From assembly GCF_024505085.1 (NCBI RefSeq), contig NZ_JANIBC010000007.1:48246-112245 (forward strand): a stretch of 64,000 bases of DNA, read 5' to 3'. Origin of the DNA: Parvularcula maris. Lineage in GTDB: Bacteria > Pseudomonadota > Alphaproteobacteria > Caulobacterales > Parvularculaceae. Shown here in pieces: positions 44,601 to 53,722 of this stretch. The position numbers and the translations under genes are program-made. A model generated the notes under the pieces. The model made no database searches. It was not told the DNA's origin and worked only from the letters and a program-made list of their open reading frames with translations. Every line of letters starts with the position of its first letter. Positions within the stretch are counted from its first letter, which is position 1.

Positions 44601-46550
44601 ATGACTGTTGCGACCCCCCTCCTCGACCGCGCGTCGACGCCCGCCGATCTCCGAAAGCTTGAAAAAAGCGAGCTTCAACAGCTCTGTGACGAGCTGCGGA
44701 CGGAGGTGATCGACGCGGTCTCCACCACGGGCGGGCATCTGGGGTCGGGGCTCGGCGTGGTCGAGCTGACGGCGGCCATCCACTACACCTTCGATACGCC
44801 GCGTGACCGGCTGATCTTCGATGTCGGCCACCAGTGCTACCCGCACAAGGTACTGACCGGGCGCCGCGACCGCATCAGGACCCTCCGCCAGAAGGACGGC
44901 CTCTCCGGCTTCACCAAGCGCGCCGAGAGCGAGTACGACCCCTTCGGCGCGGCCCACGCCGCCACCTCCATCTCTGCCGCCCTCGGCATGGCCGTGGCGC
45001 GGGACCTCAAGGGCGAGGCCGACAAAGAGGCTCCAGAGCAGGACGACCGCCGGGTCATCGCGGTGATCGGTGACGGCTCTATGTCGGCGGGCATGGCCTA
45101 TGAGGCGCTCAACAATGCGGGCGACCGTGCGAGCCAGCTCACGGTGATCCTCAACGACAACGACATGTCCATTGCCCCGCCCGTGGGCGCCATGTCGGCC
45201 TATCTTGCCCGCGCGGCCTCGTCTGGCAGCTATCAGGGCTTCAGGAACCTCGCCAAGCAGCTCACCAAGAACCTGCCCAAGCGGATCAAGAACCTCGCCG
45301 CCAAGGCCGAGGAGTACGGCCGCGGCATGGTCACCGGCGGCACCCTCTTCGAGGAGCTCGGCTTCTACTATGTCGGCCCGATCGACGGGCACAATCTCGA
45401 CCACCTCCTGCCGGTGCTCGAGAACGTCAAGAACATCACCGACGGCCCGGTCCTCGTCCATGTAGTCACCGAGAAGGGCCGCGGCTACAAGATGGCCAAG
45501 GACAAGGGAGACAAGCTCCACGCCGTCTCCAAGTTCGACGTCATCTCCGGCGAGGAGGTCGCGAAGAAGTCCAACGCGCCGAGCTATACGGGCGTCTTCG
45601 CCGAACAGCTCATCAACGACGCCAAGCGCGACGAGAAGATCGTCGGCATCACCGCCGCCATGCCGTCGGGCACGGGCATGGACAAGTTCATGAAGGCGTT
45701 CCCCGACCGGACCTTCGATGTCGGCATCGCCGAGCAGCACGCGGTGACCTTCGCCGCGGGGCTTGCCGCCGAAGGGATCGTGCCCTTCTGCGCGCTCTAC
45801 TCCACCTTCCTGCAGCGCGCCTATGACAGCGTGGTGCACGATGTGGCGCTCCAGAACCTGCCGGTCCGCTTCGCCATGGATAGGGCGGGGCTCGTGGGTA
45901 ATGACGGCGCCACCCATGCCGGTGCCTTCGACACGGCTTACCTCGGCTGCCTGCCCAACATGGTGCTGATGGCCGCCGGTGACGAAGCCGAGCTTCAGGC
46001 CATGGTGCACACGGCAGCGCTCTATGACGAGCACCCCATTGGCTTCCGCTTCCCCCGCGGCGAGGGCCTCGGCGTCGATCTCTACGAAGCCGATAAAGTG
46101 CCGGAGCTCGAGATCGGCAAGGGCCGTATCCTGAAGGAAGGTAGCACGGTCGCGCTTCTGTCCTTTGGCGGACGGTTGGGCGAGACCCTCAAGGCAGCCG
46201 ACCTTCTGGCCCAGCGTGGCCTCTCCGCGACGGTAGCCGATGCGCGCTTCGCCAAGCCGCTGGACGAGGACCTCATCCGTAGGCTGGCGAAGGAGCATGA
46301 GGTCCTTCTCTGCGTCGAGGAAGGCTCCATCGGCGGCTTCGGCTCCTTCGTGCTGGAGTTCCTGGTGCGCGACGGTCTTCTCGATCAGGGCCAGCTCAAG
46401 GTCCGCACCATGCACCTGCCGGACGTCTACCAGGATCAAGCCTCACCGAAAGAGATGTACGAGGAGGCCAAGCTCCAGGCCGAGGACATCGCACGCCAAG
46501 CGATGATCGCCCTTGGTCAGCAGGAACTGGCCGCCGACGTTACGGCCTAA
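44601..46550 (+). CDS. dxs: 1-deoxy-D-xylulose-5-phosphate synthase
   Basis: Thiamine-diphosphate enzyme at the head of the MEP isoprenoid pathway; it joins pyruvate and glyceraldehyde 3-phosphate. The 649 aa begin TVATPLLDR. The TPP site [31 protein letters not shown], and the C-terminal transketolase part ([27 protein letters not shown]) are all present. The GTG at 44574 in the same frame would add nine residues; I prefer ATG 44601 from family length. It is upstream of tlyA with a nine-base gap, so the two are probably one operon. Confidence 0.96.
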   Translation: MTVATPLLDRASTPADLRKLEKSELQQLCDELRTEVIDAVSTTGGHLGSGLGVVELTAAIHYTFDTPRDRLIFDVGHQCYPHKVLTGRRDRIRTLRQKDGLSGFTKRAESEYDPFGAAHAATSISAALGMAVARDLKGEADKEAPEQDDRRVIAVIGDGSMSAGMAYEALNNAGDRASQLTVILNDNDMSIAPPVGAMSAYLARAASSGSYQGFRNLAKQLTKNLPKRIKNLAAKAEEYGRGMVTGGTLFEELGFYYVGPIDGHNLDHLLPVLENVKNITDGPVLVHVVTEKGRGYKMAKDKGDKLHAVSKFDVISGEEVAKKSNAPSYTGVFAEQLINDAKRDEKIVGITAAMPSGTGMDKFMKAFPDRTFDVGIAEQHAVTFAAGLAAEGIVPFCALYSTFLQRAYDSVVHDVALQNLPVRFAMDRAGLVGNDGATHAGAFDTAYLGCLPNMVLMAAGDEAELQAMVHTAALYDEHPIGFRFPRGEGLGVDLYEADKVPELEIGKGRILKEGSTVALLSFGGRLGETLKAADLLAQRGLSATVADARFAKPLDEDLIRRLAKEHEVLLCVEEGSIGGFGSFVLEFLVRDGLLDQGQLKVRTMHLPDVYQDQASPKEMYEEAKLQAEDIARQAMIALGQQELAADVTA

Positions 46551-46559
46551 GGCTGGCTG

Positions 46560-47297
46560 ATGCGCCTCGACCAGGCGCTGGTGGAGAGGGGCCTCGTCCC
46601 CTCCCGCTCCCGCGCCAGGGACCTGATCTTGCAAGGCCAGGTCATCGTCGGAGGGCGGACGGCTTCCAAGCCCGGTCAGAAGGTCGGCGACGACGACGAA
46701 TTGAGCCTGTCGCCTGAAGCCCACGACTATGTCAGCCGAGCGGCGCTGAAGCTCGAAGGTGCACTGAACACCTTCCCCGTCGACCCTATGGGCCGTGTGG
46801 CCGCCGACATCGGCAGCTCCACCGGCGGTTTCACCGAAGTCCTGCTGCGTCGCGGCGCGGCCAAGGTCTACGCCGTCGATGTGGGCACGGCGCAGCTTCA
46901 TGAGAGGCTGCGTTCGAACGAAAGAGTCGTGAGCCTGGAGGGGCTGAACGCCAAGGACCTGACGGCGGCGCACGTTCCGGATCGGCTCGGTCTGATCGTC
47001 TCGGACATCAGCTTCATCAGCCTTCTGAAGGCGCTGCCGCCTGCATTGGCGCTAGCTGAAGAGGGTGCTGACCTCATCACGCTCGTCAAGCCGCAGTTCG
47101 AGATGGGCCGGGAGGTCATCGGCAAGAACGGCGCCGTGCTGGCCAGCCATGCCGAGCAGCGCAGCTTTATTCAGGAACGGATTGTTCCTGGACTGCAGAA
47201 GCTGGGCTGGGAGGCCCAAGACCTGATCGACAGCCCCCTGCTCGGCGGCGAGGGGACGAAGGAGTTTCTGCTTCATGCAGCGAAGACGACCGCCTAA
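46560..47297 (+). CDS. tlyA: TlyA family rRNA 2'-O-methyltransferase
   Basis: 245 aa with an N-terminal S4 RNA-binding domain (MRLDQALVERGLVPSRSRARD, about 1-60) and an FtsJ-like methyltransferase domain (AADIGSSTGGFTEVLLRRGA, about 80-99). TlyA of mycobacteria modifies both 16S and 23S rRNA; the specificity here is unknown, and the old hemolysin label is not supported. Its end overlaps the next gene by 23 bases. Confidence 0.93.
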   Translation: MRLDQALVERGLVPSRSRARDLILQGQVIVGGRTASKPGQKVGDDDELSLSPEAHDYVSRAALKLEGALNTFPVDPMGRVAADIGSSTGGFTEVLLRRGAAKVYAVDVGTAQLHERLRSNERVVSLEGLNAKDLTAAHVPDRLGLIVSDISFISLLKALPPALALAEEGADLITLVKPQFEMGREVIGKNGAVLASHAEQRSFIQERIVPGLQKLGWEAQDLIDSPLLGGEGTKEFLLHAAKTTA

Positions 47298-48516
47298 GCG
47301 CCGGAACCGTAAGGCAGAGCTACGTGAGCTGACAATCGACAGCTTGGGAAGCGACGGTGAGGGCAGGGCAGGGGGGCTGTCCGTACCCTTCGCGCTTCCT
47401 GGTGAGAAGGTCGTAGCGGAGGTTACCGGTCGCCGGGGCGTGGTGCGGGAGCGTTCGGCGACCTCGCCCGCTCGCGCGCAGCCCCTATGCCCCCATTTTG
47501 GGCTGCCGGGGGACGGCTGCGGCGGGTGTACGCTGCAGCACCTAGGCGCCTCCCTCGCCCAAGAGCTCAAGGAACGCCGCCTACTGGACAGTGTGAGGAC
47601 GGTCTTTCCCGACGCAGTGCTCGCTGGCGTCCATACCTCTCCGCCTCGGAGCCGTAGGAGAGCGAAGTTCTCCGTGACCGTAGAGGCCGCCGGGTTCAAG
47701 CAGCTCGCCGGTCGGCGGGTGGTGCCGTTGGAGGAGTGCGCCGTTCTGCACCCTGATCTCTTCGCGCTCCTGCGCCCTCTGCGCGGGCTGGCCCGATCGC
47801 TCGGAACGGGCTTTCAGGCGGAAGCGACCCTGGCGGCGAACGGCACCGATCTGGCGCTACGCACGGAAGGGTTGGAAGTAGGGCCAAGCGAGCTGGCCAC
47901 GCTTTCCGCTTACGCCGAAGAGCATGATCTGGCTCGGCTGGCGCTGGACGGGCTACCCGTGAGCGAGCGGCGCGCGCCTTTCGTCGAGTTTGGGGGTGTT
48001 CCCGTTTCTCTCCCGCCGGGCAGCTTTCTCCAGGCCACTGATGCCGGCGAGAAGGCGCTACAAAGAGAGGTGCTGACAGCTTGCAAGGGGGCGGGAAGAG
48101 TAGCCGACCTCTTCTCGGGGCTCGGCACGTTCGCCCTGCCCCTCGCCGGGGGAGCGGAGGTGATTGCCGCCGATAGCGAGGGTAGCGCTACGGATGCCCT
48201 GTCCCTGGCAGCTCGGCGCGCCGGACTGCCGGTGACGACCGAGGCCCGCGACCTCTACCGCCGCCCGCTTCAGGCGAAAGAGCTGGCCGTGGACGCTGTG
48301 GTCTTCGATCCGCCCCGCGCGGGGGCTGGGGAGCAGGCGGCGGAGATCGCCAAGGCCCGCCCCGGCACGGTGCTGGCGGTGAGCTGTAACCCGCAGAGAC
48401 TCGCGCGCGACCTCAGGCATTTCGCTGCGACCTACGACCTCACGCGGCTGGTGCTGGTGGACCAGTTCGGCTGGTCGCCCCATATCGAGGGGGTCGCGGT
48501 CCTCAAGAGGAGATAG
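47275..48516 (+). CDS. RlmD-like 23S rRNA uracil-5 methyltransferase
   Basis: 413-aa TrmA/RlmD-family enzyme. An N-terminal TRAM-like domain is followed by cysteines for a 4Fe-4S cluster (LCPHFGLPGDGCGGCTL, about 67-83) and a SAM domain with DLFSGLGTFALPLA. The catalytic Cys is in AVSCNPQ and the final base is in HIEGVAVL. It follows tlyA with a 23-base overlap. Which uracil it modifies cannot be told. Confidence 0.9.
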   Translation: MQRRRPPKRRNRKAELRELTIDSLGSDGEGRAGGLSVPFALPGEKVVAEVTGRRGVVRERSATSPARAQPLCPHFGLPGDGCGGCTLQHLGASLAQELKERRLLDSVRTVFPDAVLAGVHTSPPRSRRRAKFSVTVEAAGFKQLAGRRVVPLEECAVLHPDLFALLRPLRGLARSLGTGFQAEATLAANGTDLALRTEGLEVGPSELATLSAYAEEHDLARLALDGLPVSERRAPFVEFGGVPVSLPPGSFLQATDAGEKALQREVLTACKGAGRVADLFSGLGTFALPLAGGAEVIAADSEGSATDALSLAARRAGLPVTTEARDLYRRPLQAKELAVDAVVFDPPRAGAGEQAAEIAKARPGTVLAVSCNPQRLARDLRHFAATYDLTRLVLVDQFGWSPHIEGVAVLKRR

Positions 48517-48517
48517 A

Positions 48518-49597
48518 ATGAGCGTTGCAGCGATGATGAAGCGCCGAGCCGAGGATCTTCAGTACCGAGCGGCCTCCGCGGCGAAGGTCTCGTGGTACAC
48601 GGCGTTCTACGTCATGGGCCGCCATATCGTCGGCCCGCTGACCAAGCCCGGCGAGGTGCCGAAACCCAGCCGGTTCGGCGGCGTCGATATGGGCGCGATG
48701 CGCAAGAGCTTCACCAAGCTCTTCGACAATGAGCGCCGCGATATCGCCGCGGGCCTCTACAAGATGCCCCGCGAGTTTACGCAGGCACCGAACCCGGCGG
48801 CATCCCTTCGCCGCGCAAAAGACTATCTCGACGAGGCGGGCAAGGTGACTCGCCGGGCCAACACACCGGGCGGCGGGGTCGAGGTGCGGGAGAGCGCACC
48901 CGACGGCCTGCCCGGCTACTACAAGCAGAACTTTCATTTTCAGTCGGATGGTTGGCTGTCCGAGCGCTCGGCACAGGTCTACGACACCCAGGTCGAGGTT
49001 CTCTTCACCGGCTCGGCGGGTGCCATGCGGCGGCGGGCGCTGGCCTTCATCGCCGAAGAAGTCGCTCGTTTGAAGGCGGCGGGGCGTACGGAGGAAGACA
49101 TCAGCCTCGCCGATGTAGCCTGCGGCACCGGACCGCTTCTGGCCGATATCGCCGACAACTTCCCCGCCATGCCGATCACCGCCGTGGACCTCTCGGAGCC
49201 CTATCTGGAGGCGGCCAAGCGCGCCGTGGCGGGCAGGGGGCGGGTCTCCTATCTCGCAGCCCCCGCGGAGAAGCTTCCGTTTGCAGACGGCTCGCTCGAT
49301 ATGCTGACCACGGTCTATCTCTTCCACGAGCTGCCGCCCAAGGTCAGGCGCGAGGTGGCGGCGGAGATCGCTCGGGTGTTGAAGCCTGGCGGTCTCTACG
49401 TGCATCTCGACAGCGTTCAGTACGGGGACACGTCGATGGACCTTCTCTTGGAGAGCTTCCCCAAAGCCTTCCACGAGCCCTACTACGACAGCTACGCCAA
49501 GGAGCGGCTGGAGAAGCTGTTCGGCGAAGCCGGGCTGGAGCTGGAAGGCACGAAGATCGGGTTTCTCAGCAAAGCTTCGGCGTTTCGAAAGGGTTAG
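48518..49597 (+). CDS. class I SAM-dependent methyltransferase
   Basis: 359 aa with an N-terminal helical extension (about 1-175) and a UbiE/methyltransf_11-type domain (about 185-330): DVACGTGPLLADIADNFP, ITAVDLSEPYLEAAK, LPFADGSLDMLTTVYLFHEL. The substrate is unknown; the long extension is not shared with UbiE. It begins two bases after the RlmD-like stop and so is likely in the same transcript. Confidence 0.85.
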   Translation: MSVAAMMKRRAEDLQYRAASAAKVSWYTAFYVMGRHIVGPLTKPGEVPKPSRFGGVDMGAMRKSFTKLFDNERRDIAAGLYKMPREFTQAPNPAASLRRAKDYLDEAGKVTRRANTPGGGVEVRESAPDGLPGYYKQNFHFQSDGWLSERSAQVYDTQVEVLFTGSAGAMRRRALAFIAEEVARLKAAGRTEEDISLADVACGTGPLLADIADNFPAMPITAVDLSEPYLEAAKRAVAGRGRVSYLAAPAEKLPFADGSLDMLTTVYLFHELPPKVRREVAAEIARVLKPGGLYVHLDSVQYGDTSMDLLLESFPKAFHEPYYDSYAKERLEKLFGEAGLELEGTKIGFLSKASAFRKG

Positions 49598-49600
49598 CAG

Positions 49601-49718
49601 CCCCCTCCGCCCTCCGGGCACCTCCCCCACCAGTGGGGGAGGGAAACAGAACCACCGGTTGCTCTCTTTTTCGCTTCCCCCTCCCCGAGGGGGAGCTGCC
49701 GGTAGGCTGAGGGGGAGG
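49601..49718. repeat. palindromic intergenic repeat C, copy 2
   Basis: 118 bp beginning CCCCCTCCGCCCTCCGGGC and ending GCTGCCGGTAGGCTGAGGGGG, with CCCCCACCAGTGGGGG and CCCCTCCCCGAGGGGGAG hairpins inside. It is the inverted counterpart of C1 at 30276-30393. It lies between convergent genes. Confidence 0.8.
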
Positions 49719-49720
49719 CG

Positions 49721-50158
49721 CTACCCCTCCATCATCCTCAGAGCGATCTGTGCCGAGGCCACGGCTTTGTCCCGTTCTCCCTGCCAGCCCCGCGCTTCGA
49801 CGAAGGCGATGCGACGGCCGACCCTTTGGACGGCGACAGACACTTCGAGGTCCTGATCCCGCGAGCCGCGCAGATAGCTCGTATGCACGCTGATGGTGCG
49901 GCAGGTGGCGGGCTGGGGCGAGCGGGAGAGGACCTCGAGCGTTGCCGCATACTGAAGGAAGGCGGAGATCACCCCGCCGTGCAGCGCACGGATCACCGGG
50001 TTGCCGATATGCGCCTCGTCGAAGGTGAGGCGGTAGAGGTGCTCGCCCTCACCGAGGCTCACCTTCGTGCCGAGCCACGCCGCCATGGCCGAGCCTTCGG
50101 TTAGGGCGACGGCCTTCGCGACGGTCTCGTCACTGGCGTCCAGAAGATCACGCTTCAT
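49721..50158 (-). CDS. PaaI-type hotdog thioesterase, copy 1
   Basis: 145 aa with the hotdog fold (ALHGGVISAFLQYAATLEVL near 59-78; the usual motif is HGGxxxxLxD). The catalytic Asp position is not obvious here: Leu-Gln-Tyr follows where Asp is common. The acyl-CoA substrate is unknown. It overlaps the next gene upstream by four bases (ATGA), so the pair is co-translated. Confidence 0.82.
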   Translation of the reverse strand: MKRDLLDASDETVAKAVALTEGSAMAAWLGTKVSLGEGEHLYRLTFDEAHIGNPVIRALHGGVISAFLQYAATLEVLSRSPQPATCRTISVHTSYLRGSRDQDLEVSVAVQRVGRRIAFVEARGWQGERDKAVASAQIALRMMEG

Positions 50159-50616
50159 ATGCGGCTCACCTGTGCCGAGCGGGTGCCGACCATGAAGGTA
50201 CCTGCAGCCGTCGCGAGAAGCGTTCCGTCCTCGGATGTCGCCTTGCCGCGAACGATGGACACATCGTCGGCGATGCCCTCGCAGATTGCCTCGCAGATGA
50301 CGTGCCTGCCCGCGACGGCGTGGTCGTAGGTGTCTGTCTGCAGGTTGATGGTGGCGAGGGGCTGGAACTCCTCGAGCGCGGCCCAGGTCGCCATGCCCAT
50401 GATGGTATCGAGGAGGATGGTCATCAGCCCGCCATGCACCCGATCGCCATCGAGGAAGGTCTCGGTCGGCGTGACCCGGATCAGCAGCTCGCCGCGCCCC
50501 ACCCGCAGGGGCTTCGGCGCCATCTGGGTGAAGAGGGGGTGCTCGTTGGTGAAGGCGGCCTGGATGCCCTGAAAAGCCTGGGCGATCCCTGGCGCAAGGG
50601 GTTCGGGGTTCGACAT
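50155..50616 (-). CDS. PaaI-type hotdog thioesterase, copy 2
   Basis: 153 aa hotdog-fold thioesterase with the motif RVHGGLMTILLDTIMGMA (about 59-76), where the expected Asp is present. Divergent in sequence from its neighbour. It may form a heteromer with it (inference from coupled translation). It is downstream of the chorismate mutase gene by four bases. Confidence 0.85.
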   Translation of the reverse strand: MSNPEPLAPGIAQAFQGIQAAFTNEHPLFTQMAPKPLRVGRGELLIRVTPTETFLDGDRVHGGLMTILLDTIMGMATWAALEEFQPLATINLQTDTYDHAVAGRHVICEAICEGIADDVSIVRGKATSEDGTLLATAAGTFMVGTRSAQVSRI

Positions 50617-50620
50617 GGCT

Positions 50621-50914
50621 TCAGCCGCGCTCCCGCATCTTCTGCTCCTCGTGCTGGATGCCCCAGCCGATGATCTGGCGCCAGAGGGCCTCGGCGAGGG
50701 AGGAGGGCACGCCCTTCTCGTCGGCGCGGGTCTTCACCTTGTCGATGACCTCCTGAATGCGCCAGGGCACGGTGGCCTCCGCGGGATCGCTCTTGAGCTG
50801 CCAGGCCCGGTCCACATAGCCCCAGCGTTCAGCGAGGAGGTCGATCAGCGAGGCGTCCAGGCGGTCGATCTCCGCCCGGACCTCGTTCATGTCGCGGCAG
50901 TCCTGCGGTTTCAT
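50621..50914 (-). CDS. chorismate mutase, AroQ type
   Basis: 97 aa. The first helix NEVRAEIDRLDASLIDLLAERW (two runs around residues 10-31) and the conserved RIQEVIDKVKTRADEKGV match the monofunctional AroQ alpha-helical mutase. It converts chorismate to prephenate for phenylalanine and tyrosine. The ATG has GGGAG upstream. Next to the thioesterase pair; the connection is unclear. Confidence 0.9.
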   Translation of the reverse strand: MKPQDCRDMNEVRAEIDRLDASLIDLLAERWGYVDRAWQLKSDPAEATVPWRIQEVIDKVKTRADEKGVPSSLAEALWRQIIGWGIQHEEQKMRERG

Positions 50915-50937
50915 CTCGCTCCCCTCCTACGCCCCGG

Positions 50938-52164
50938 TCAGGTGGCGTGATGCGTCTGTACCTCCGACCCTCGTTCCATGGTCTGGTGCACAGGGCAACG
51001 GTCGGCGATCTCCAGAAGGCGTTTTCGCTGCTGCTCGTCAAGATTGCCCTCGAGGGTGATCTTGCGAGTGAAGTGGTCGCGTTTGGGGGTGTGGTCCATA
51101 GCCTCCTCCACGTCGGAGGCATGGCGCTTCTCGTGATCCACCTCGACGGTGACCCGGTCGAGCGGCACCTTCTTGAAGTCCGCATACATGCGCAGGGTCA
51201 TGGTGGTGCAGGCGCCGAGCGCCGCGCAGAGATACTCGTAGGGGTTCGGCGCCGAGCCCATGCCGCCTGGAACGGATCTGGGCTCGTCGGCCATCATCAG
51301 ATGCGGCCCGGCCTTGATCATGGCCTGGAACTTTCCCTGGCCGGTCTCCCGTACGGTGACGCCCATGGCCTCCTCTTCGGCCCCCTCGGCTTGGGTGGGG
51401 CCGTCGCCGATATAGCGCCTGGCCCAGGCGGCGATGACCTCGGCGGCGTAGACCGCATCGGCCTTGTTGGTGAGAAGGTGGTCGGCGGTGTCGAGGCTGA
51501 CGAAGCTCTTCGGATGCTTGGCCGAGGTGAAGAGGCGCGTGGCGTTCTCGATCCCGACGGTGTCGTCGGTCGGGGCGTGGAGGATCAGAAGCGGGCGACG
51601 CAGCTCATGGGCCGACTTCTGCACGTTATGGGCGTCGAGGTCCTCGATGAACTGTTTCTGAATGGTGAAGGGCCGCTCGGCCAGGCGCACCTCGGCCTCT
51701 CCGTCCTCCATGATCTTCTGGAGGTCACCGCCGAACTGCTCCTTGATGTGCCCGACATCGGAAGGCGCAGCGATGGTGGCGACGGCCTCGACGTAAGGCA
51801 GCTTCGCCGCAACCGCGATCACCGCCGCGCCGCCGAGGGAGTGCCCCACCAAGAGCTTCGGTGCCTGGTAGTTCTCGGCGAGATACTGCGCCGCCCGCTC
51901 GAGATCGCCGAGGTTCATGGAGAAGTTGGTCGAGGCGAAGTCGCCGCCCGAGTTCCCAAGCCCCGTGAAATCGAAGCGCAGGACACCGATCCCCGCCTTG
52001 GTCAGCGCGGTGGCGACAGCGCGGCTGGCGGTCAGGTCCTTCGAGCAGGTGAAGCAGTGGGCGAAGAGGGCGAACGCCTTGGGCTTGCCGGTGGGAAGAT
52101 CCAGCCTGGCGGCGAGCTCCGCACCGCTCGCGCCCTTGAATGTGGTCTTGGTGCCGTTGGCCAT
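50938..52164 (-). CDS. alpha/beta hydrolase-OsmC fusion protein
   Basis: 408 aa: an N-terminal hydrolase (about 1-255; nucleophile GHSLGG, His in DTADHLL) fused to an OsmC-like peroxidase domain (about 265-408). The OsmC Cys residues are seen in LGACTTMTLRMYADFKK and DRCPVHQTME. OsmC reduces organic hydroperoxides; the fused hydrolase probably acts on a related ester (inference). This architecture recurs in proteobacteria. The ATG has GGAGG upstream. Confidence 0.92.
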   Translation of the reverse strand: MANGTKTTFKGASGAELAARLDLPTGKPKAFALFAHCFTCSKDLTASRAVATALTKAGIGVLRFDFTGLGNSGGDFASTNFSMNLGDLERAAQYLAENYQAPKLLVGHSLGGAAVIAVAAKLPYVEAVATIAAPSDVGHIKEQFGGDLQKIMEDGEAEVRLAERPFTIQKQFIEDLDAHNVQKSAHELRRPLLILHAPTDDTVGIENATRLFTSAKHPKSFVSLDTADHLLTNKADAVYAAEVIAAWARRYIGDGPTQAEGAEEEAMGVTVRETGQGKFQAMIKAGPHLMMADEPRSVPGGMGSAPNPYEYLCAALGACTTMTLRMYADFKKVPLDRVTVEVDHEKRHASDVEEAMDHTPKRDHFTRKITLEGNLDEQQRKRLLEIADRCPVHQTMERGSEVQTHHAT

Positions 52165-52315
52165 GGGGTCCTCCTCTTCGGGTTGGTCAGGGTTTGGCTA
52201 GGCGCCGAGCCCCGCGCCAGCTTTGGTTGCAGTGCTGCCATGTTCGCCGGACTGCAACCCGTGGTTTCCGCGGGGGGCGGGGACGCTACATCAAGCTCAA
52301 GTGATGGAGGCGGCG

Positions 52316-53710
52316 ATGCTCAGGACCTTGCTGGTAGGAATGGCGGCGGTTCTTCTGACGGCCTGCGGCGGCGATCCCGAGGCGCCCGCGGGCCGCGAAG
52401 ACCTGACCATCGCAGACTACCAGGGCGACTGGAGCGGTACGCTCGAGATCGCCGGGACGGAGCTTCCGCTGGTCCTGCATGTCGATCCTGATGCCGAGCC
52501 TGCCGTGACCCTGGACAGCCCCGCCCAGGGAGCGTTCGGCATTCCCGCCACCGAGCACGCCGTGGAGGAGGGGGCGCTGAGCGCCGCCTGGGGCTCGATC
52601 GGTGCCCGCTATCTCGGCCGCTTGAGCGAGGACGGCCTGATCGAGGGCGAGTTCGCGCAAGGCCCGATGACCTTGGAGCTGGTGTTCAGCCCCTATGAGG
52701 AAGGCGACGACGAGGTAACGCCCCCCGCCCGGTCCGCCAGACCGCAAGAGCCGCAGGGCGAGCTGCCCTACCGGGTGGAGGAGGTGGCCCTGGACGTCGC
52801 GGACGGCATCCAGCTCGGTGGCAGCTTGACCCTGCCCGAGGGGGAGGGGCCGTTTCCGGCCGTGGTACTGCTCACCGGTTCGGGCGCCCAGGACCGTGAC
52901 GAGACGCTCCTAGGCCACCGGCCCTTCCTCGTGCTCTCGGACCGTTTGACGAGGGCAGGCATCGCCACCTTGCGGTTCGACGACCGGGGCATCGGCGCTA
53001 GCGGCGGCAGCCTGGCGGATGCTGATCTTAGTGACCTTGCGGCGGATGCAGCGGCCATGCTCGGCCTTTTGAGGGCGCGGGAGGACATCGGCGAAGTAGG
53101 GCTCCTGGGTCATTCCGAGGGCGGCATCGTCGCCGGGATGGTCCCTGCACTGAACGAAGCATCGCCGGACTTCATCGTCTCCCTCGCAGGTCCCTTCGCG
53201 CCGATGGGAGACATTGTGAACTACCAGGTGGAGGAGGGGCTCAAGGCTTCAGGCGCCAACGAGGCGGAGATCGAAGAGGCCATGACCCTCCAGCGCAGCC
53301 TCATCGCCGCCGCATCCGCCGAGGACACACCCGAGGCGGGCTGCGACGCGGCGTTGGTCATCGCCGAGCCCCGCGGTGTCGCCGAGGAAGCGCGGCAGCT
53401 CTGCTCGCCCCTCTTCCATTCCTATCTGAAGGTCGATCCGGCGGCGGGCTATGACGGTTACGATGGACCGGTGCTGGCCCTTTTCGGCAGCAAGGACACC
53501 CAGGTTCCGGTCTCCATGAACCTTCCGCTGGCGGAGGAGGCGCTGGCAGGAAACGAGGACGCGGTCATCCAGGTCGTCGATGGCGCCAACCACCTCTTCC
53601 AGACCGCCGGGACGGGGCGTGCGGAGGAGTACGCTGAGATCGAGGAGACCATGTGCGAGGACGTCATGGAGACCATCGCCGAGTTCATCAACCTCGCGGC
53701 GTCGAACTGA
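52316..53710 (+). CDS. alpha/beta hydrolase lipoprotein
   Basis: 464 aa with signal peptide and lipobox LLTACGG (Cys near residue 16). A beta-rich domain (about 30-150) is followed by an alpha/beta hydrolase domain (about 160-464) with LTGSGAQDRDE, nucleophile in LLGHSEGG, acid in LFGSKDTQVP and His in DGANHLFQ. It is probably attached to the membrane on the periplasmic side. ATG 52316 has GGAGG nine bases upstream; the frame extends to 52223 without support. Confidence 0.87.
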   Translation: MLRTLLVGMAAVLLTACGGDPEAPAGREDLTIADYQGDWSGTLEIAGTELPLVLHVDPDAEPAVTLDSPAQGAFGIPATEHAVEEGALSAAWGSIGARYLGRLSEDGLIEGEFAQGPMTLELVFSPYEEGDDEVTPPARSARPQEPQGELPYRVEEVALDVADGIQLGGSLTLPEGEGPFPAVVLLTGSGAQDRDETLLGHRPFLVLSDRLTRAGIATLRFDDRGIGASGGSLADADLSDLAADAAAMLGLLRAREDIGEVGLLGHSEGGIVAGMVPALNEASPDFIVSLAGPFAPMGDIVNYQVEEGLKASGANEAEIEEAMTLQRSLIAAASAEDTPEAGCDAALVIAEPRGVAEEARQLCSPLFHSYLKVDPAAGYDGYDGPVLALFGSKDTQVPVSMNLPLAEEALAGNEDAVIQVVDGANHLFQTAGTGRAEEYAEIEETMCEDVMETIAEFINLAASN

Positions 53711-53722
53711 TCCAGCCCCTGC

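Noticed and set aside
44592..46439. 615-codon minus-strand frame over dxs
   Set aside because: Antisense to a full-length Dxs with intact motifs.
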